Assembly (NCBI GenBank): GCA_950022655.1
Contig: OX465591.1
Span: 50,489,374-50,553,373 of the forward strand
Source of the DNA: Alentia gelatinosa
Lineage: Eukaryota; Annelida; Polychaeta; Phyllodocida; Polynoidae
Direction of reading: 5' to 3'
Length of the DNA stretch: 64,000 bases
Shown: one piece after another, positions 49,901 through 61,984 of the stretch
Layout of the letters: the number at the start of each line of letters is the position of its first letter
Position numbering within the stretch: the first letter of the stretch is position 1
Position numbers and translations under genes: made by a program
Notes under the pieces: model-generated
Seen by the model: the letters and a program-made list of their open reading frames with translations, nothing else
Databases searched by the model: none
What the model was told of the DNA's origin: nothing

Positions 49901-52900
49901 TTTGATAAGAGTGTGCTGTAGCTAGATGGATGTGCGACAGTTTTATGGCGGGACAGTGGAGTTTGATAAAAGTGTGCTGTAGATGGATGTGCGACAGTTT
50001 TATGGCAGGACAGTGGAGTTTGATAAGAGTGTGCTGAAGCTAGATGGATGTGCGACAGTTTTATGGCGGGACAGTGGAGTTTGATAAGAGTGTGCTGTAG
50101 CTAGATGGATGTGCGACAGTTTTATGGCAGGACTGTGGAGTTTGATAAGAGTGTGCTGTAGCTAGATGGATGTGCGACAGTTTTATGGCAGGACAGTGGA
50201 GTTTGATAAGAGTGTGCTGTAGATGGATGGATGTGCAGCAGTTTTATGGCGGGACAGTGGAGTTTGATAAGAGTGTGCTGTAGATGTATGTGCAGCAGTT
50301 TTATGGCAGGACAGTGGAGTTTGATAAGAATGTGCTGTAGATGGATGTGCGACAGTTTTATGGCAGGACAGTGGAGTTTGATAAGAGTGTGCTGTAGATT
50401 GATGGATGTGCGACAGTTTTATGGCAGGACAGTGGAGTTTGATAAGAGTGTGCTGTAGCTAGATGGATGTGCAACAGTTTTATGGCGGGACAGTGGAGTT
50501 TGATAAGAGTGTGCTGTAGATGGATGTGTGACAGTTTTATGGCAGGACAGTGGAGTTTGATAAGAGTGTGCTGTAGGTAGATGGATGTGCGACAGTTTTA
50601 TGGCGGGACAGTGGAGTTTGATAAGAGTGTGCTGTAGCTAGATGGATGTGTGACAGTTTTATGGCAGGACAGTGGAGTTTGATAAGAGTGTGCTGTAGCT
50701 AGATGGATGTGCGACAGTTTTATGGCGGGACAGTGGAGTTTGATAAGAGTGTGCTGTAGCTAGATGGATGTGCAGCAGTTTTATGGCAGGACAGTGGGGT
50801 TTGATAAGAGTGTGCTGTAGATGGATGTGCAGCAGTTTTATGGCGGGACAGTGGAGTTTGATAAGAGTGTGCTGTAGATGGATGGATGTGCAGCAGTTTT
50901 ATGACGGGACAGTGGAGTTTGATAAGAGTGTGCTGTAGATGGATGTGCAGCAGTTTTATGGCAGGACAGTGGAGTTTGATAAGAGTGTGCTGTAGCTAGA
51001 TGGATGTGCGACAGTTTTATGGCGGGACAGTGGAGTTTGATAAGAGTGTGCTGTAGATGGATGGATGTGCAGCATTTTTATGGCAGGACAGTGGAGTTTG
51101 ATAAGAGTGTGCTGTAGATGGATGTGCAGCAGTTTTATGGCGGGACAGTGGAGTTTGATAAGAGTGTGCTGTAGATGGATGGATGTGCAGCAGTTTTATG
51201 ACGGGACAGTGGAGTTTGATAAGAGTGTGCTGTAGATGGATGTGCAGCAGTTTTATGGCAGGACAGTGGAGTTTGATAAGAGTGTGCTGTAGCTAGATGG
51301 ATGTGCGACAGTTTTATGGCGGGACAGTGGAGTTTGATAAGAGTGTGCTGTAGCTAGATGGATGTGCAGCAGTTTTAAGGCGAGATAGTGGAGTTTGATA
51401 AGAGTGTGCTGTAGATGGATGTGCGACAGTTTTATGGCGGGACAGTGGAGTTTGATAAGAGTGTGCTGTAAATGGATGTGCGACAGTTTTATTGCGGGAC
51501 AGTGGAGTTTGATAAGAGTGTGCTGTAGATGGATGTGCGACAGTTTTATGGCGGGACAGTGGAGTTTGATAAGAGTGTGCTGTAGCTAGATGGATTTGTG
51601 ACAGTTTTATGGCGGGACAGTGGAGTTTGATAAGAGTGTGCTGTAGCTAGATGGATGTGCGACAGTTTTATGGCAGGACAGTGGAGTTTGATAAGAGTGT
51701 GCTGTAGCTAGATGGATGTGCGACAGTTTTATGGCAGGACAGTGGAGTTTGATAAGAGTGTGCTGTAGCTAGATGGATGTGCGACAGTTTTATGGCAGGA
51801 CAGTGGAGTTTGATAAGAGTGTGCTGTAGCTAGATAGATGTGCGACAGTTTTATGGCGGGACAGTGGAGTTTGATAAGAGTGTGCTGTAGCTAGATGGAT
51901 GTGCAGCAGTTTTATGGCAGGACAGTGGAGTTTGATAAGAGTGTGCTGTAGATGGATGTGCGACAGTTTTATGGCAGGACAGTGGAGTTTGATAAGAGTG
52001 TGCTGTAGATGGATGTGCAGCAGTTTTATGGCGGGACAGTGGAGTTTGATAAGAGTGTGCTGTAGCTAGATGGATGTGCGACAGTTTTATGGCGGGACAG
52101 TGGAGTTTGATAAGAGTGTGCTGTAGATGGATGTGCAGCAGTTTTATGGCGGGACAGTGGAGTTTGATAAGAGTGTGCTGTAGATGGATGGATGTGCAGC
52201 AGTTTTATGACGGGACAGTGGAGTTTGATAAGAGTGTGCTGTAGATGGATGTGCAGCAGTTTTATGGCGGGACAGTGGAGTTTGATAAGAGTGTGCTGTA
52301 GCTAGATGGATGTGCGACAGTTTTATGGCGGGACAGTGGAGTTTGATAAGAGTGTGCTGTAGATGGATGTGCAGCAGTTTTATGGCGGGACAGTGGAGTT
52401 TGATAAGAGTGTGCTGTAACTAGATGGATGTGCGACAGTTTTATGGCAGGACAGTGGAGTTTGATAAGAGTGTGCTGTAGATGGATGTGCAGCAGTTTTA
52501 TGGCGGGACAGTGGAGTTTGATAAGAGTGTGCTGTAGCTAGATGGATGTGCGACAGTTTTATGGCAGGACAGTGGAGTTTCATAAGAGTGTGCTGTAGCT
52601 AGATGGATGTGCGACAGTTTTATGGCGGGACAGTGGAGTTTGATAAGAGTGTGCTGTAGCTAGATGGATATGCAGCAGTTTTATGGCGGGACAGTGGAGT
52701 TTGATAAGAGTGTGCTGTAGATGGATGTGCGACAGTTTTATGACGGGACAGTGGAGTTTGATAAGAGTGTGCTGTAGATGGATGTGCAGCAGTTTTATGG
52801 CGGGACAGTGGAGTTTGATAAGAGTGTGCTGTAGCTAGATGGATGTGCAGCAGTTTTATGGCGGGACAGTGGAGTTTGATAAGAGTGTGCTGTAGCTAGA

Positions 52901-55900
52901 TGGATGTGCGACAGTTTTGTGGCAGGACAGTGGAGTTTGATAAGAGTGTGCTGTAGAAGGATGTGCAGCAGTTTTATGGCAGGACAGTGGAGTTTGATAA
53001 GAGTGTGCTGTAGCTAGATGGATGTGCGACAGTTTTATGGCGGGACAGTGGAGTTTGATAAGAGTGTGCTGTAGATGGATGTGCAGCAGTTTTATGGCGG
53101 GACAGTGGAGTTTGATAAGAGTGTGCTGTAGATGGATGTGCAGCAGTTTTATGGCGGGACAGTGGAGTTTGATAAGAGTGTGCTGTAGATGGATGTGCGA
53201 CAGTTTTATGGCGGGACAGTGGAGTTTGATAAGAGTGTGCTGTAGATGGATGTGCGACAGTTTAATGGCAGGACAGTGGAGTTTGATAAGAGTGTGCTGT
53301 AGCTAGATGGATGTGCAGCAGTTTTATGGCAGGACAGTGGAGTTTGATAAGAGTGTGCTGTAGATGGATGTGCAGCAGTTTTATGGCAGGACAGTGGAGT
53401 TTGATAAGAGTGTGCTGTAGCTAGATGGATGTGCGACAGTTTTATGGCGGGACAGTGGAGTTTGATAAGAGTGTGCTGTAGCTAGATGGATGTGCAGCAG
53501 TTTTATGGCGGGACAGTGGAGTTTGATAAGAGTGTGCTGTAGCTAGATGGATGTGCGACAGTTTTATGGCAGGACAGTGGAGTTTGATAAGAGTGTGCTG
53601 TAGATGGATGTGCAGCAGTTTTATGGCGGGACAGTGGAGTTTGATAAGAGTGTGCTGTAGATGGATGTGCAGCAGTTTTATGTCGGGACAGTGGAGTTTG
53701 ATAAGAGTGTGCTGTAGATGGATGTGCAGCAGTTTTATGGCAGGACAGTGGAGTTTGATAAGAGTGTGCTGTAGATGGATGTGCGACAGTTTTATGGCGG
53801 GACAGTGGAGTTTGATAAGAGTGTGCTGTAGATGGATGGATGTGCAGCAGTTTTATGGCAGGACAGTGGAGTTTGATAAGAGTGTGCTGTAGATGGATGT
53901 GCAGCAGTTTTATGGCGGGACAGTGGAGTTTGATAAGAGTGTGCTGTAGATGGATGGATGTGCAGCAGTTTTATGACGGGACAGTGGAGTTTGATAAGAG
54001 TGTGCTGTAGCTAGATGTGCAGCAGTTTTATGGCGGGACAGTGGAGTTTGATAAGAGTGTGCTGTAACTAGATGGATGTGCGACAGTTTTATGGCAGGAC
54101 AGTGGAGTTTGATAAGAGTGTGCTGTAGATGGATGTGCAGCAGTTTTATGGCGGGACAGTGGAGTTTGATAAGAGTGTGCTGTAGCTAGATGGATGTGCG
54201 ACAGTTTTATGGCAGGACAGTGGAGTTTGATAAGAGTGTGCTGTAGCTAGATGGATGTGCGACAGTTTTATGGCGGGACAGTGGAGTTTGATAAGAGTGT
54301 GCTGTAGCTAGATGGATGTGTGACAGTTTTGTGGCAGGACAGTGGAGTTTGATAAGAGTGTGCTGTAGAAGGATGTGCAGCAGTTTTATGGCAGGACAGT
54401 GGAGTTTGATAAGAGTGTGCTGTAGCTAGATGGATGTGCGACAGTTTTATGGCGGGACAGTGGAGTTTGATAAGAGTGTGCTGTAGATGGATGTGCAGCA
54501 GTTTTATGGCGGGACAGTGGAGTTTGATAAGAGTGTGCTGTAGATGGATGTGCAGCAGTTTTATGGCGGGACAGTGGAGTTTGATAAGAGTGTGCTGTAG
54601 ATGGATGTGCGACAGTTTTATGGCGGGACAGTGGAGTTTGATAAGAGTGTGCTGTAGATGGATGTGCGACAGTTTAATGGCAGGACAGTGGAGTTTGATA
54701 AGAGTGTGCTGTAGCTAGATGGATGTGCAGCAGTTTTATGGCAGGACAGTGGAGTTTGATAAGAGTGTGCTGTAGATGGATGTGCAGCAGTTTTATGGCA
54801 GGACAGTGGAGTTTGATAAGAGTGTGCTGTAGCTAGATGGATGTGCGACAGTTTTATGGCGGGACAGTGGAGTTTGATAAGAGTGTGCTGTAGCTAGATG
54901 GATGTGCAGCAGTTTTATGGCAGGACAGTGGAGTTTGATAAGAGTGTGCTGTAGCTAGATGGATGTGCAGCAGTTTTATGGCGGGACAGTGGAGTTTGAT
55001 AAGAGTGTGCTGTAGCTAGATGGATGTGCGACAGTTTTATGGCAGGACAGTGTAGTTTGATAAGAGTGTGCTGTAGCTAGATGGATGTGCAGCAGTTTTA
55101 TGGCGGGACAGTGGAGTTTGATAAGAGTGTGCTGTAGCTAGATGGATGTGCGACAGTTTTATGGCAGGACAGTGGAGTTTGATAAGAGTGTGCTGTAGCT
55201 AGATGGATGTGCAGCAGTTTTATGGCGGGACAGTGGAGTTTGATAAGAGTGTGCTGTAGATGGATGTGCGACAGTTTTATGGCCGGACAGTGGAGTTTGA
55301 TAAGAGTGTGCTATAGATGGATGTGCAGCAGTTTTATGGCAGGACAGTGGAGTTTGATAAGAGTGTGCTGTAGATGGATGTGCGACAGTTTTATGGCGGG
55401 ACAGTGGAGTTTGATAAGAGTGTGCTGTAGATGGATGTGCGACAGTTTTATTGCGGGACAGTGGAGTTTGATAAGAGTGTGCTGTAGATGGATTGATGTG
55501 CAGCAGTTTTATGACGGGACAGTGGAGTTTGATAAGAGTGTGCTGTAGATGGATGTGCAGCAGTTTTATGGCAGGACAGTGGAGTTTGATAAGAGTGTGC
55601 TGTAGCTAGATGGATGTGCGACAGTTTTATGGTGGGACAGTGGAGTTTGATAAGAGTGTGCTGTAGATGGATGTGCAGCAGTTTTATGGCGGGACAGTGG
55701 AGTTTGATAAGAGTGTGCTGTAACTAGATGGATGTGCGACAGTTTTATGGCAGGACAGTGGAGTTTGATAAGAGTGTGCTGTAGATGGATGTGCAGCAGT
55801 TTTATGGCGGGACAGTGGAGTTTGATAAGAGTGTGCTGTAGCTAGATGGATGTGCGACAGTTTTATGGCAGGACAGTGGAGTTTGATAAGAGTGTGCTGT

Positions 55901-58900
55901 AGCTAGATGGATGTGCGACAGTTTTATGGCGGGACAGTGGAGTTTGATAAGAGTGTGCTGTAGCTAGATGGATGTGCAGCAGTTTTAAGGCGAGATAGTG
56001 GAATTGATAAGAGTGTGCTGTAGATGGATGTGCGACAGTTTTATGGCGGGACAGTGGAGTTTGATAAGAGTGTGCTGTAGAGGATGTGCAGCAGTTTTAT
56101 GGCGGGACAGTGGAGTTTGATAAGATTGTGCTGTAGATGGATGTGCGACAGTTTTATTGCGGGACAGTGGAGTTTGATAAGAGTGTGCTGTAGATGGATG
56201 TGCGACAGTTTTATGGCGGGACAGTGGAGTTTGATAAGAGTGTGCTGTAGCTAGATGGATGTGCGACAGTTTTATGGCAGGACAGTGGAGTTTGATAAGA
56301 GTGTGCTGTAGCTAGATGGATGTGCGACAGTTTTATGGCAGGACAGTGGAGTTTGATAAGAGTGTGCTGTAGCTAGATGGATGTGCGACAGTTTTATGGC
56401 AGGACAGTGGAGTTTGATAAGAGTGTGCTGTAGATGGATGTGCAGCAGTTTTATGGTGGGACAGTGGAGTTTGATAAGAGTGTGCTGTAGATGGATGTGC
56501 GACAGTTTTATGGCAGGACAGTGGAGTTTGATAAGAGTGTGCTGTAGATGGATGTGCAGCAGTTTTATAGCGGGACAGTGGAGTTTGATAAGAGTGTGCT
56601 GTAGATGGATGTGCGACAGTTTTATGGCAGGACAGTGGAGTTTGATAAGAGTGTGCTGTAGCTAGATGGATGTGCAGCAGTTTTATGGCAGGACAGTGGA
56701 GTTTGATAAGAGTGTGCTGTAGCTAGATGGATGTGCAGCAGTTTTATTACAGGACAGTGGAGTTTGATAAGAGTGTGCTGTAGCTAGATGGATGTGCGAC
56801 AGTTTTATGGCGGGACAGTGGAGTTTGATAAAAGTGTGCTGTAGATGGATGTGCGACAGTTTTATGGCAGGACAGTGGAGTTTGATAAGAGTGTGCTGAA
56901 GCTAGATGGATGTGCGACAGTTTTATGGCGGGACAGTGGAGTTTGATAAGAGTGTGCTGTAGCTAGATGGATGTGCGACAGTTTTATGGCAGGACTGTGG
57001 AGTTTGATAAGAGTGTGCTGTAGCTAGATGGATGTGCGACAGTTTTATGGCAGGACAGTGGAGTTTGATAAGAGTGTGCTGTAGATGGATGGATGTGCAG
57101 CAGTTTTATGGCGGGACAGTGGAGTTTGATAAGAGTGTGCTGTAGATGTATGTGCAGCAGTTTTATGGCAGGACAGTGGAGTTTGATAAGAGTGTGCTGT
57201 AGATGGATGTGCGACAGTTTTATGGCAGGACAGTGGAGTTTGATAAGAGTGTGCTGTAGATTGATGGATGTGCGACAGTTTTATGGCAGGACAGTGGAGT
57301 TTGATAAGAGTGTGCTGTAGCTAGATGGATGTGCAACAGTTTTATGGCGGGACAGTGGAGTTTGATAAGAGTGTGCTGTAGATGGATGTGTGACAGTTTT
57401 ATGGCAGGACAGTGGAGTTTGATAAGAGTGTGCTGTAGGTAGATGGATGTGCGACAGTTTTATGGCGGGACAGTGGAGTTTGATAAGAGTGTGCTGTAGC
57501 TAGATGGATGTGTGACAGTTTTATGGCAGGACAGTGGAGTTTGATAAGAGTGTGCTGTAGCTAGATGGATGTGCGACAGTTTTATGGCGGGACAGTGGAG
57601 TTTGATAAGAGTGTGCTGTAGCTAGATGGATGTGCAGCAGTTTTATGGCAGGACAGTGGGGTTTGATAAGAGTGTGCTGTAGATGGATGTGCAGCAGTTT
57701 TATGGCGGGACAGTGGAGTTTGATAAGAGTGTGCTGTAGATGGATGGATGTGCAGCAGTTTTATGACGGGACAGTGGAGTTTGATAAGAGTGTGCTGTAG
57801 ATGGATGTGCAGCAGTTTTATGGCAGGACAGTGGAGTTTGATAAGAGTGTGCTGTAGCTAGATGGATGTGCGACAGTTTTATGGCGGGACAGTGGAGTTT
57901 GATAAGAGTGTGCTGTAGATGGATGGATGTGCAGCATTTTTATGGCAGGACAGTGGAGTTTGATAAGAGTGTGCTGTAGATGGATGTGCAGCAGTTTTAT
58001 GGCGGGACAGTGGAGTTTGATAAGAGTGTGCTGTAGATGGATGGATGTGCAGCAGTTTTATGACGGGACAGTGGAGTTTGATAAGAGTGTGCTGTAGATG
58101 GATGTGCAGCAGTTTTATGGCAGGACAGTGGAGTTTGATAAGAGTGTGCTGTAGCTAGATGGATGTGCGACAGTTTTATGGCGGGACAGTGGAGTTTGAT
58201 AAGAGTGTGCTGTAGCTAGATGGATGTGCAGCAGTTTTAAGGCGAGATAGTGGAGTTTGATAAGAGTGTGCTGTAGATGGATGTGCGACAGTTTTATGGC
58301 GGGACAGTGGAGTTTGATAAGAGTGTGCTGTAAATGGATGTGCGACAGTTTTATTGCGGGACAGTGGAGTTTGATAAGAGTGTGCTGTAGATGGATGTGC
58401 GACAGTTTTATGGCGGGACAGTGGAGTTTGATAAGAGTGTGCTGTAGCTAGATGGATTTGTGACAGTTTTATGGCGGGACAGTGGAGTTTGATAAGAGTG
58501 TGCTGTAGCTAGATGGATGTGCGACAGTTTTATGGCAGGACAGTGGAGTTTGATAAGAGTGTGCTGTAGCTAGATGGATGTGCGACAGTTTTATGGCAGG
58601 ACAGTGGAGTTTGATAAGAGTGTGCTGTAGCTAGATGGATGTGCGACAGTTTTATGGCAGGACAGTGGAGTTTGATAAGAGTGTGCTGTAGCTAGATAGA
58701 TGTGCGACAGTTTTATGGCGGGACAGTGGAGTTTGATAAGAGTGTGCTGTAGCTAGATGGATGTGCAGCAGTTTTATGGCAGGACAGTGGAGTTTGATAA
58801 GAGTGTGCTGTAGATGGATGTGCGACAGTTTTATGGCAGGACAGTGGAGTTTGATAAGAGTGTGCTGTAGATGGATGTGCAGCAGTTTTATGGCGGGACA

Positions 58901-61537
58901 GTGGAGTTTGATAAGAGTGTGCTGTAGCTAGATGGATGTGCGACAGTTTTATGGCGGGACAGTGGAGTTTGATAAGAGTGTGCTGTAGATGGATGTGCAG
59001 CAGTTTTATGGCGGGACAGTGGAGTTTGATAAGAGTGTGCTGTAGATGGATGGATGTGCAGCAGTTTTATGACGGGACAGTGGAGTTTGATAAGAGTGTG
59101 CTGTAGATGGATGTGCAGCAGTTTTATGGCGGGACAGTGGAGTTTGATAAGAGTGTGCTGTAGCTAGATGGATGTGCGACAGTTTTATGGCGGGACAGTG
59201 GAGTTTGATAAGAGTGTGCTGTAGATGGATGTGCAGCAGTTTTATGGCGGGACAGTGGAGTTTGATAAGAGTGTGCTGTAACTAGATGGATGTGCGACAG
59301 TTTTATGGCAGGACAGTGGAGTTTGATAAGAGTGTGCTGTAGATGGATGTGCAGCAGTTTTATGGCGGGACAGTGGAGTTTGATAAGAGTGTGCTGTAGC
59401 TAGATGGATGTGCGACAGTTTTATGGCAGGACAGTGGAGTTTCATAAGAGTGTGCTGTAGCTAGATGGATGTGCGACAGTTTTATGGCGGGACAGTGGAG
59501 TTTGATAAGAGTGTGCTGTAGCTAGATGGATATGCAGCAGTTTTATGGCGGGACAGTGGAGTTTGATAAGAGTGTGCTGTAGATGGATGTGCGACAGTTT
59601 TATGACGGGACAGTGGAGTTTGATAAGAGTGTGCTGTAGATGGATGTGCAGCAGTTTTATGGCGGGACAGTGGAGTTTGATAAGAGTGTGCTGTAGCTAG
59701 ATGGATGTGCAGCAGTTTTATGGCGGGACAGTGGAGTTTGATAAGAGTGTGCTGTAGCTAGATGGATGTGCGACAGTTTTGTGGCAGGACAGTGGAGTTT
59801 GATAAGAGTGTGCTGTAGAAGGATGTGCAGCAGTTTTATGGCAGGACAGTGGAGTTTGATAAGAGTGTGCTGTAGCTAGATGGATGTGCGACAGTTTTAT
59901 GGCGGGACAGTGGAGTTTGATAAGAGTGTGCTGTAGATGGATGTGCAGCAGTTTTATGGCGGGACAGTGGAGTTTGATAAGAGTGTGCTGTAGATGGATG
60001 TGCAGCAGTTTTATGGCGGGACAGTGGAGTTTGATAAGAGTGTGCTGTAGATGGATGTGCGACAGTTTTATGGCGGGACAGTGGAGTTTGATAAGAGTGT
60101 GCTGTAGATGGATGTGCGACAGTTTAATGGCAGGACAGTGGAGTTTGATAAGAGTGTGCTGTAGCTAGATGGATGTGCAGCAGTTTTATGGCAGGACAGT
60201 GGAGTTTGATAAGAGTGTGCTGTAGATGGATGTGCAGCAGTTTTATGGCAGGACAGTGGAGTTTGATAAGAGTGTGCTGTAGCTAGATGGATGTGCGACA
60301 GTTTTATGGCGGGACAGTGGAGTTTGATAAGAGTGTGCTGTAGCTAGATGGATGTGCAGCAGTTTTATGGCGGGACAGTGGAGTTTGATAAGAGTGTGCT
60401 GTAGCTAGATGGATGTGCGACAGTTTTATGGCAGGACAGTGGAGTTTGATAAGAGTGTGCTGTAGATGGATGTGCAGCAGTTTTATGGCGGGACAGTGGA
60501 GTTTGATAAGAGTGTGCTGTAGATGGATGTGCAGCAGTTTTATGTCGGGACAGTGGAGTTTGATAAGAGTGTGCTGTAGATGGATGTGCAGCAGTTTTAT
60601 GGCAGGACAGTGGAGTTTGATAAGAGTGTGCTGTAGATGGATGTGCGACAGTTTTATGGCGGGACAGTGGAGTTTGATAAGAGTGTGCTGTAGATGGATG
60701 GATGTGCAGCAGTTTTATGGCAGGACAGTGGAGTTTGATAAGAGTGTGCTGTAGATGGATGTGCAGCAGTTTTATGGCGGGACAGTGGAGTTTGATAAGA
60801 GTGTGCTGTAGATGGATGGATGTGCAGCAGTTTTATGACGGGACAGTGGAGTTTGATAAGAGTGTGCTGTAGCTAGATGTGCAGCAGTTTTATGGCGGGA
60901 CAGTGGAGTTTGATAAGAGTGTGCTGTAACTAGATGGATGTGCGACAGTTTTATGGCAGGACAGTGGAGTTTGATAAGAGTGTGCTGTAGATGGATGTGC
61001 AGCAGTTTTATGGCGGGACAGTGGAGTTTGATAAGAGTGTGCTGTAGCTAGATGGATGTGCGACAGTTTTATGGCAGGACAGTGGAGTTTGATAAGAGTG
61101 TGCTGTAGCTAGATGGATGTGCGACAGTTTTATGGCGGGACAGTGGAGTTTGATAAGAGTGTGCTGTAGCTAGATGGATGTGTGACAGTTTTGTGGCAGG
61201 ACAGTGGAGTTTGATAAGAGTGTGCTGTAGAAGGATGTGCAGCAGTTTTATGGCAGGACAGTGGAGTTTGATAAGAGTGTGCTGTAGCTAGATGGATGTG
61301 CGACAGTTTTATGGCGGGACAGTGGAGTTTGATAAGAGTGTGCTGTAGATGGATGTGCAGCAGTTTTATGGCGGGACAGTGGAGTTTGATAAGAGTGTGC
61401 TGTAGATGGATGTGCAGCAGTTTTATGGCGGGACAGTGGAGTTTGATAAGAGTGTGCTGTAGATGGATGTGCGACAGTTTTATGGCGGGACAGTGGAGTT
61501 TGATAAGAGTGTGCTGTAGATGGATGTGCGACAGTTT
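37945..61537 (+). repeat. 57/61-bp satellite array, about 400 monomers
   Basis: The monomer ATGGATGTGCAGCAGTTTTA...GATAAGAGTGTGCTGTAG is 57 bp. A 4-bp CTAG, or a duplicated ATGG, before the next copy gives 61 bp. Two further positions vary in a nearly binary way: GCAGCAG versus GCGACAG, and GGCGGG versus GGCAGG. Runs of 57-bp units give periodic 19-residue frames (MCSSFMAGQWSLIRVCCRW); each is ended by the TAG within the 61-bp junction, so they are not genes. Higher-order structure includes a 651-bp period (41691, 42342, 42993) and a 6862-bp tandem duplication. The array is cut at 61537 by the element to the right. Confidence 0.97.
48590..61537 (+). repeat. 6862-bp tandem duplication inside the 57/61-bp satellite
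   Basis: Rare-variant landmarks recur with a constant offset of 6862 bases: 49519/56381, 50231/57093, 51395/58257, 52380/59242, 53022/59884, 53551/60413 and 54434/61296. Copy 1 is about 48590-55451 and copy 2 about 55452 to 61537, where copy 2 is truncated by the retroelement. I saw at least one difference (AAGAATGTG at about 50327 versus AAGAGTGTG at about 57189), so the copies are very similar but not identical, which argues against a pure assembly echo. Confidence 0.85.
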
Positions 61538-61657
61538 ATATTACTGTGCGAATAGCACTAACTATGATATATATAAACAATAGTATAATAGGTTAATTAT
61601 AACACAACAGAGTATTACTTGGCGGATTACTCGTGGCTAATTTGAGTTAACACACGG
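61538..61657 (-). repeat. Terminal split direct repeat B2
   Basis: These 120 bp are identical to 61857-61976 over their whole length as far as I can read (offset 319). They begin ATATTACTGTGCGAATAG and end TTAACACACGG on the plus strand. The left edge is the junction with the satellite. Confidence 0.9.
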
Positions 61658-61856
61658 ATTTATTTCACATAACAATAACAATAAAAAAATTTCACAAAGC
61701 TCAACACTCCGTCTTGGTTCGGCAGTGCTGGATCTATGGAGGCGCGGTAACACCCAGCGCCACCTAGCGTTAGAATACGGGCGATGAACAGTGTTGCCCT
61801 CTGGTGTATTCGGTGAGGAAATATATAACCTTATTATCGTATATATTAAGGTAGAC
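61658..61856 (-). repeat. Terminal segment A2 of the split direct repeats
   Basis: This 199-bp segment lies between the two 120-bp copies and by element logic should match A1 at the 5' end outside the window. It probably contains signals for transcription or replication. It includes two CTCF-like sequences, CCAGCGCCACCTAGCG at 61754-61769 and TGTTGCCCTCTGGTGT at 61792-61807. Confidence 0.65.
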
Positions 61857-61976
61857 ATATTACTGTGCGAATAGCACTAACTATGATATATATAAACAAT
61901 AGTATAATAGGTTAATTATAACACAACAGAGTATTACTTGGCGGATTACTCGTGGCTAATTTGAGTTAACACACGG
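61857..61976 (-). repeat. Internal split direct repeat B1
   Basis: The internal 120-bp copy lies just after the recombinase stop codon on the minus strand. Identity with B2 supports recent insertion, since the two are expected to become equal during replication. Confidence 0.9.
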
Positions 61977-61984
61977 CAAGCCCA

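Noticed and set aside
37945..61537. Dozens of 60-150-codon frames with the repeat MCSSFMAGQWSLIRVCCRW
   Set aside because: They exist only because the 57-bp monomer is a multiple of three and lacks stops in one phase; every 61-bp junction brings a TAG. No leader, composition or context supports coding.
2770..61537. CRISPR array
   Set aside because: Repeats are directly tandem with no unique spacers of constant length, and the context is eukaryotic.
37945..61537. CENP-B box in the 57-bp monomer (TTTTATGGCGGGA)
   Set aside because: Only the CGGGA half fits; the required TTCG half and spacing are absent, so a centromere call is not supported by this motif.
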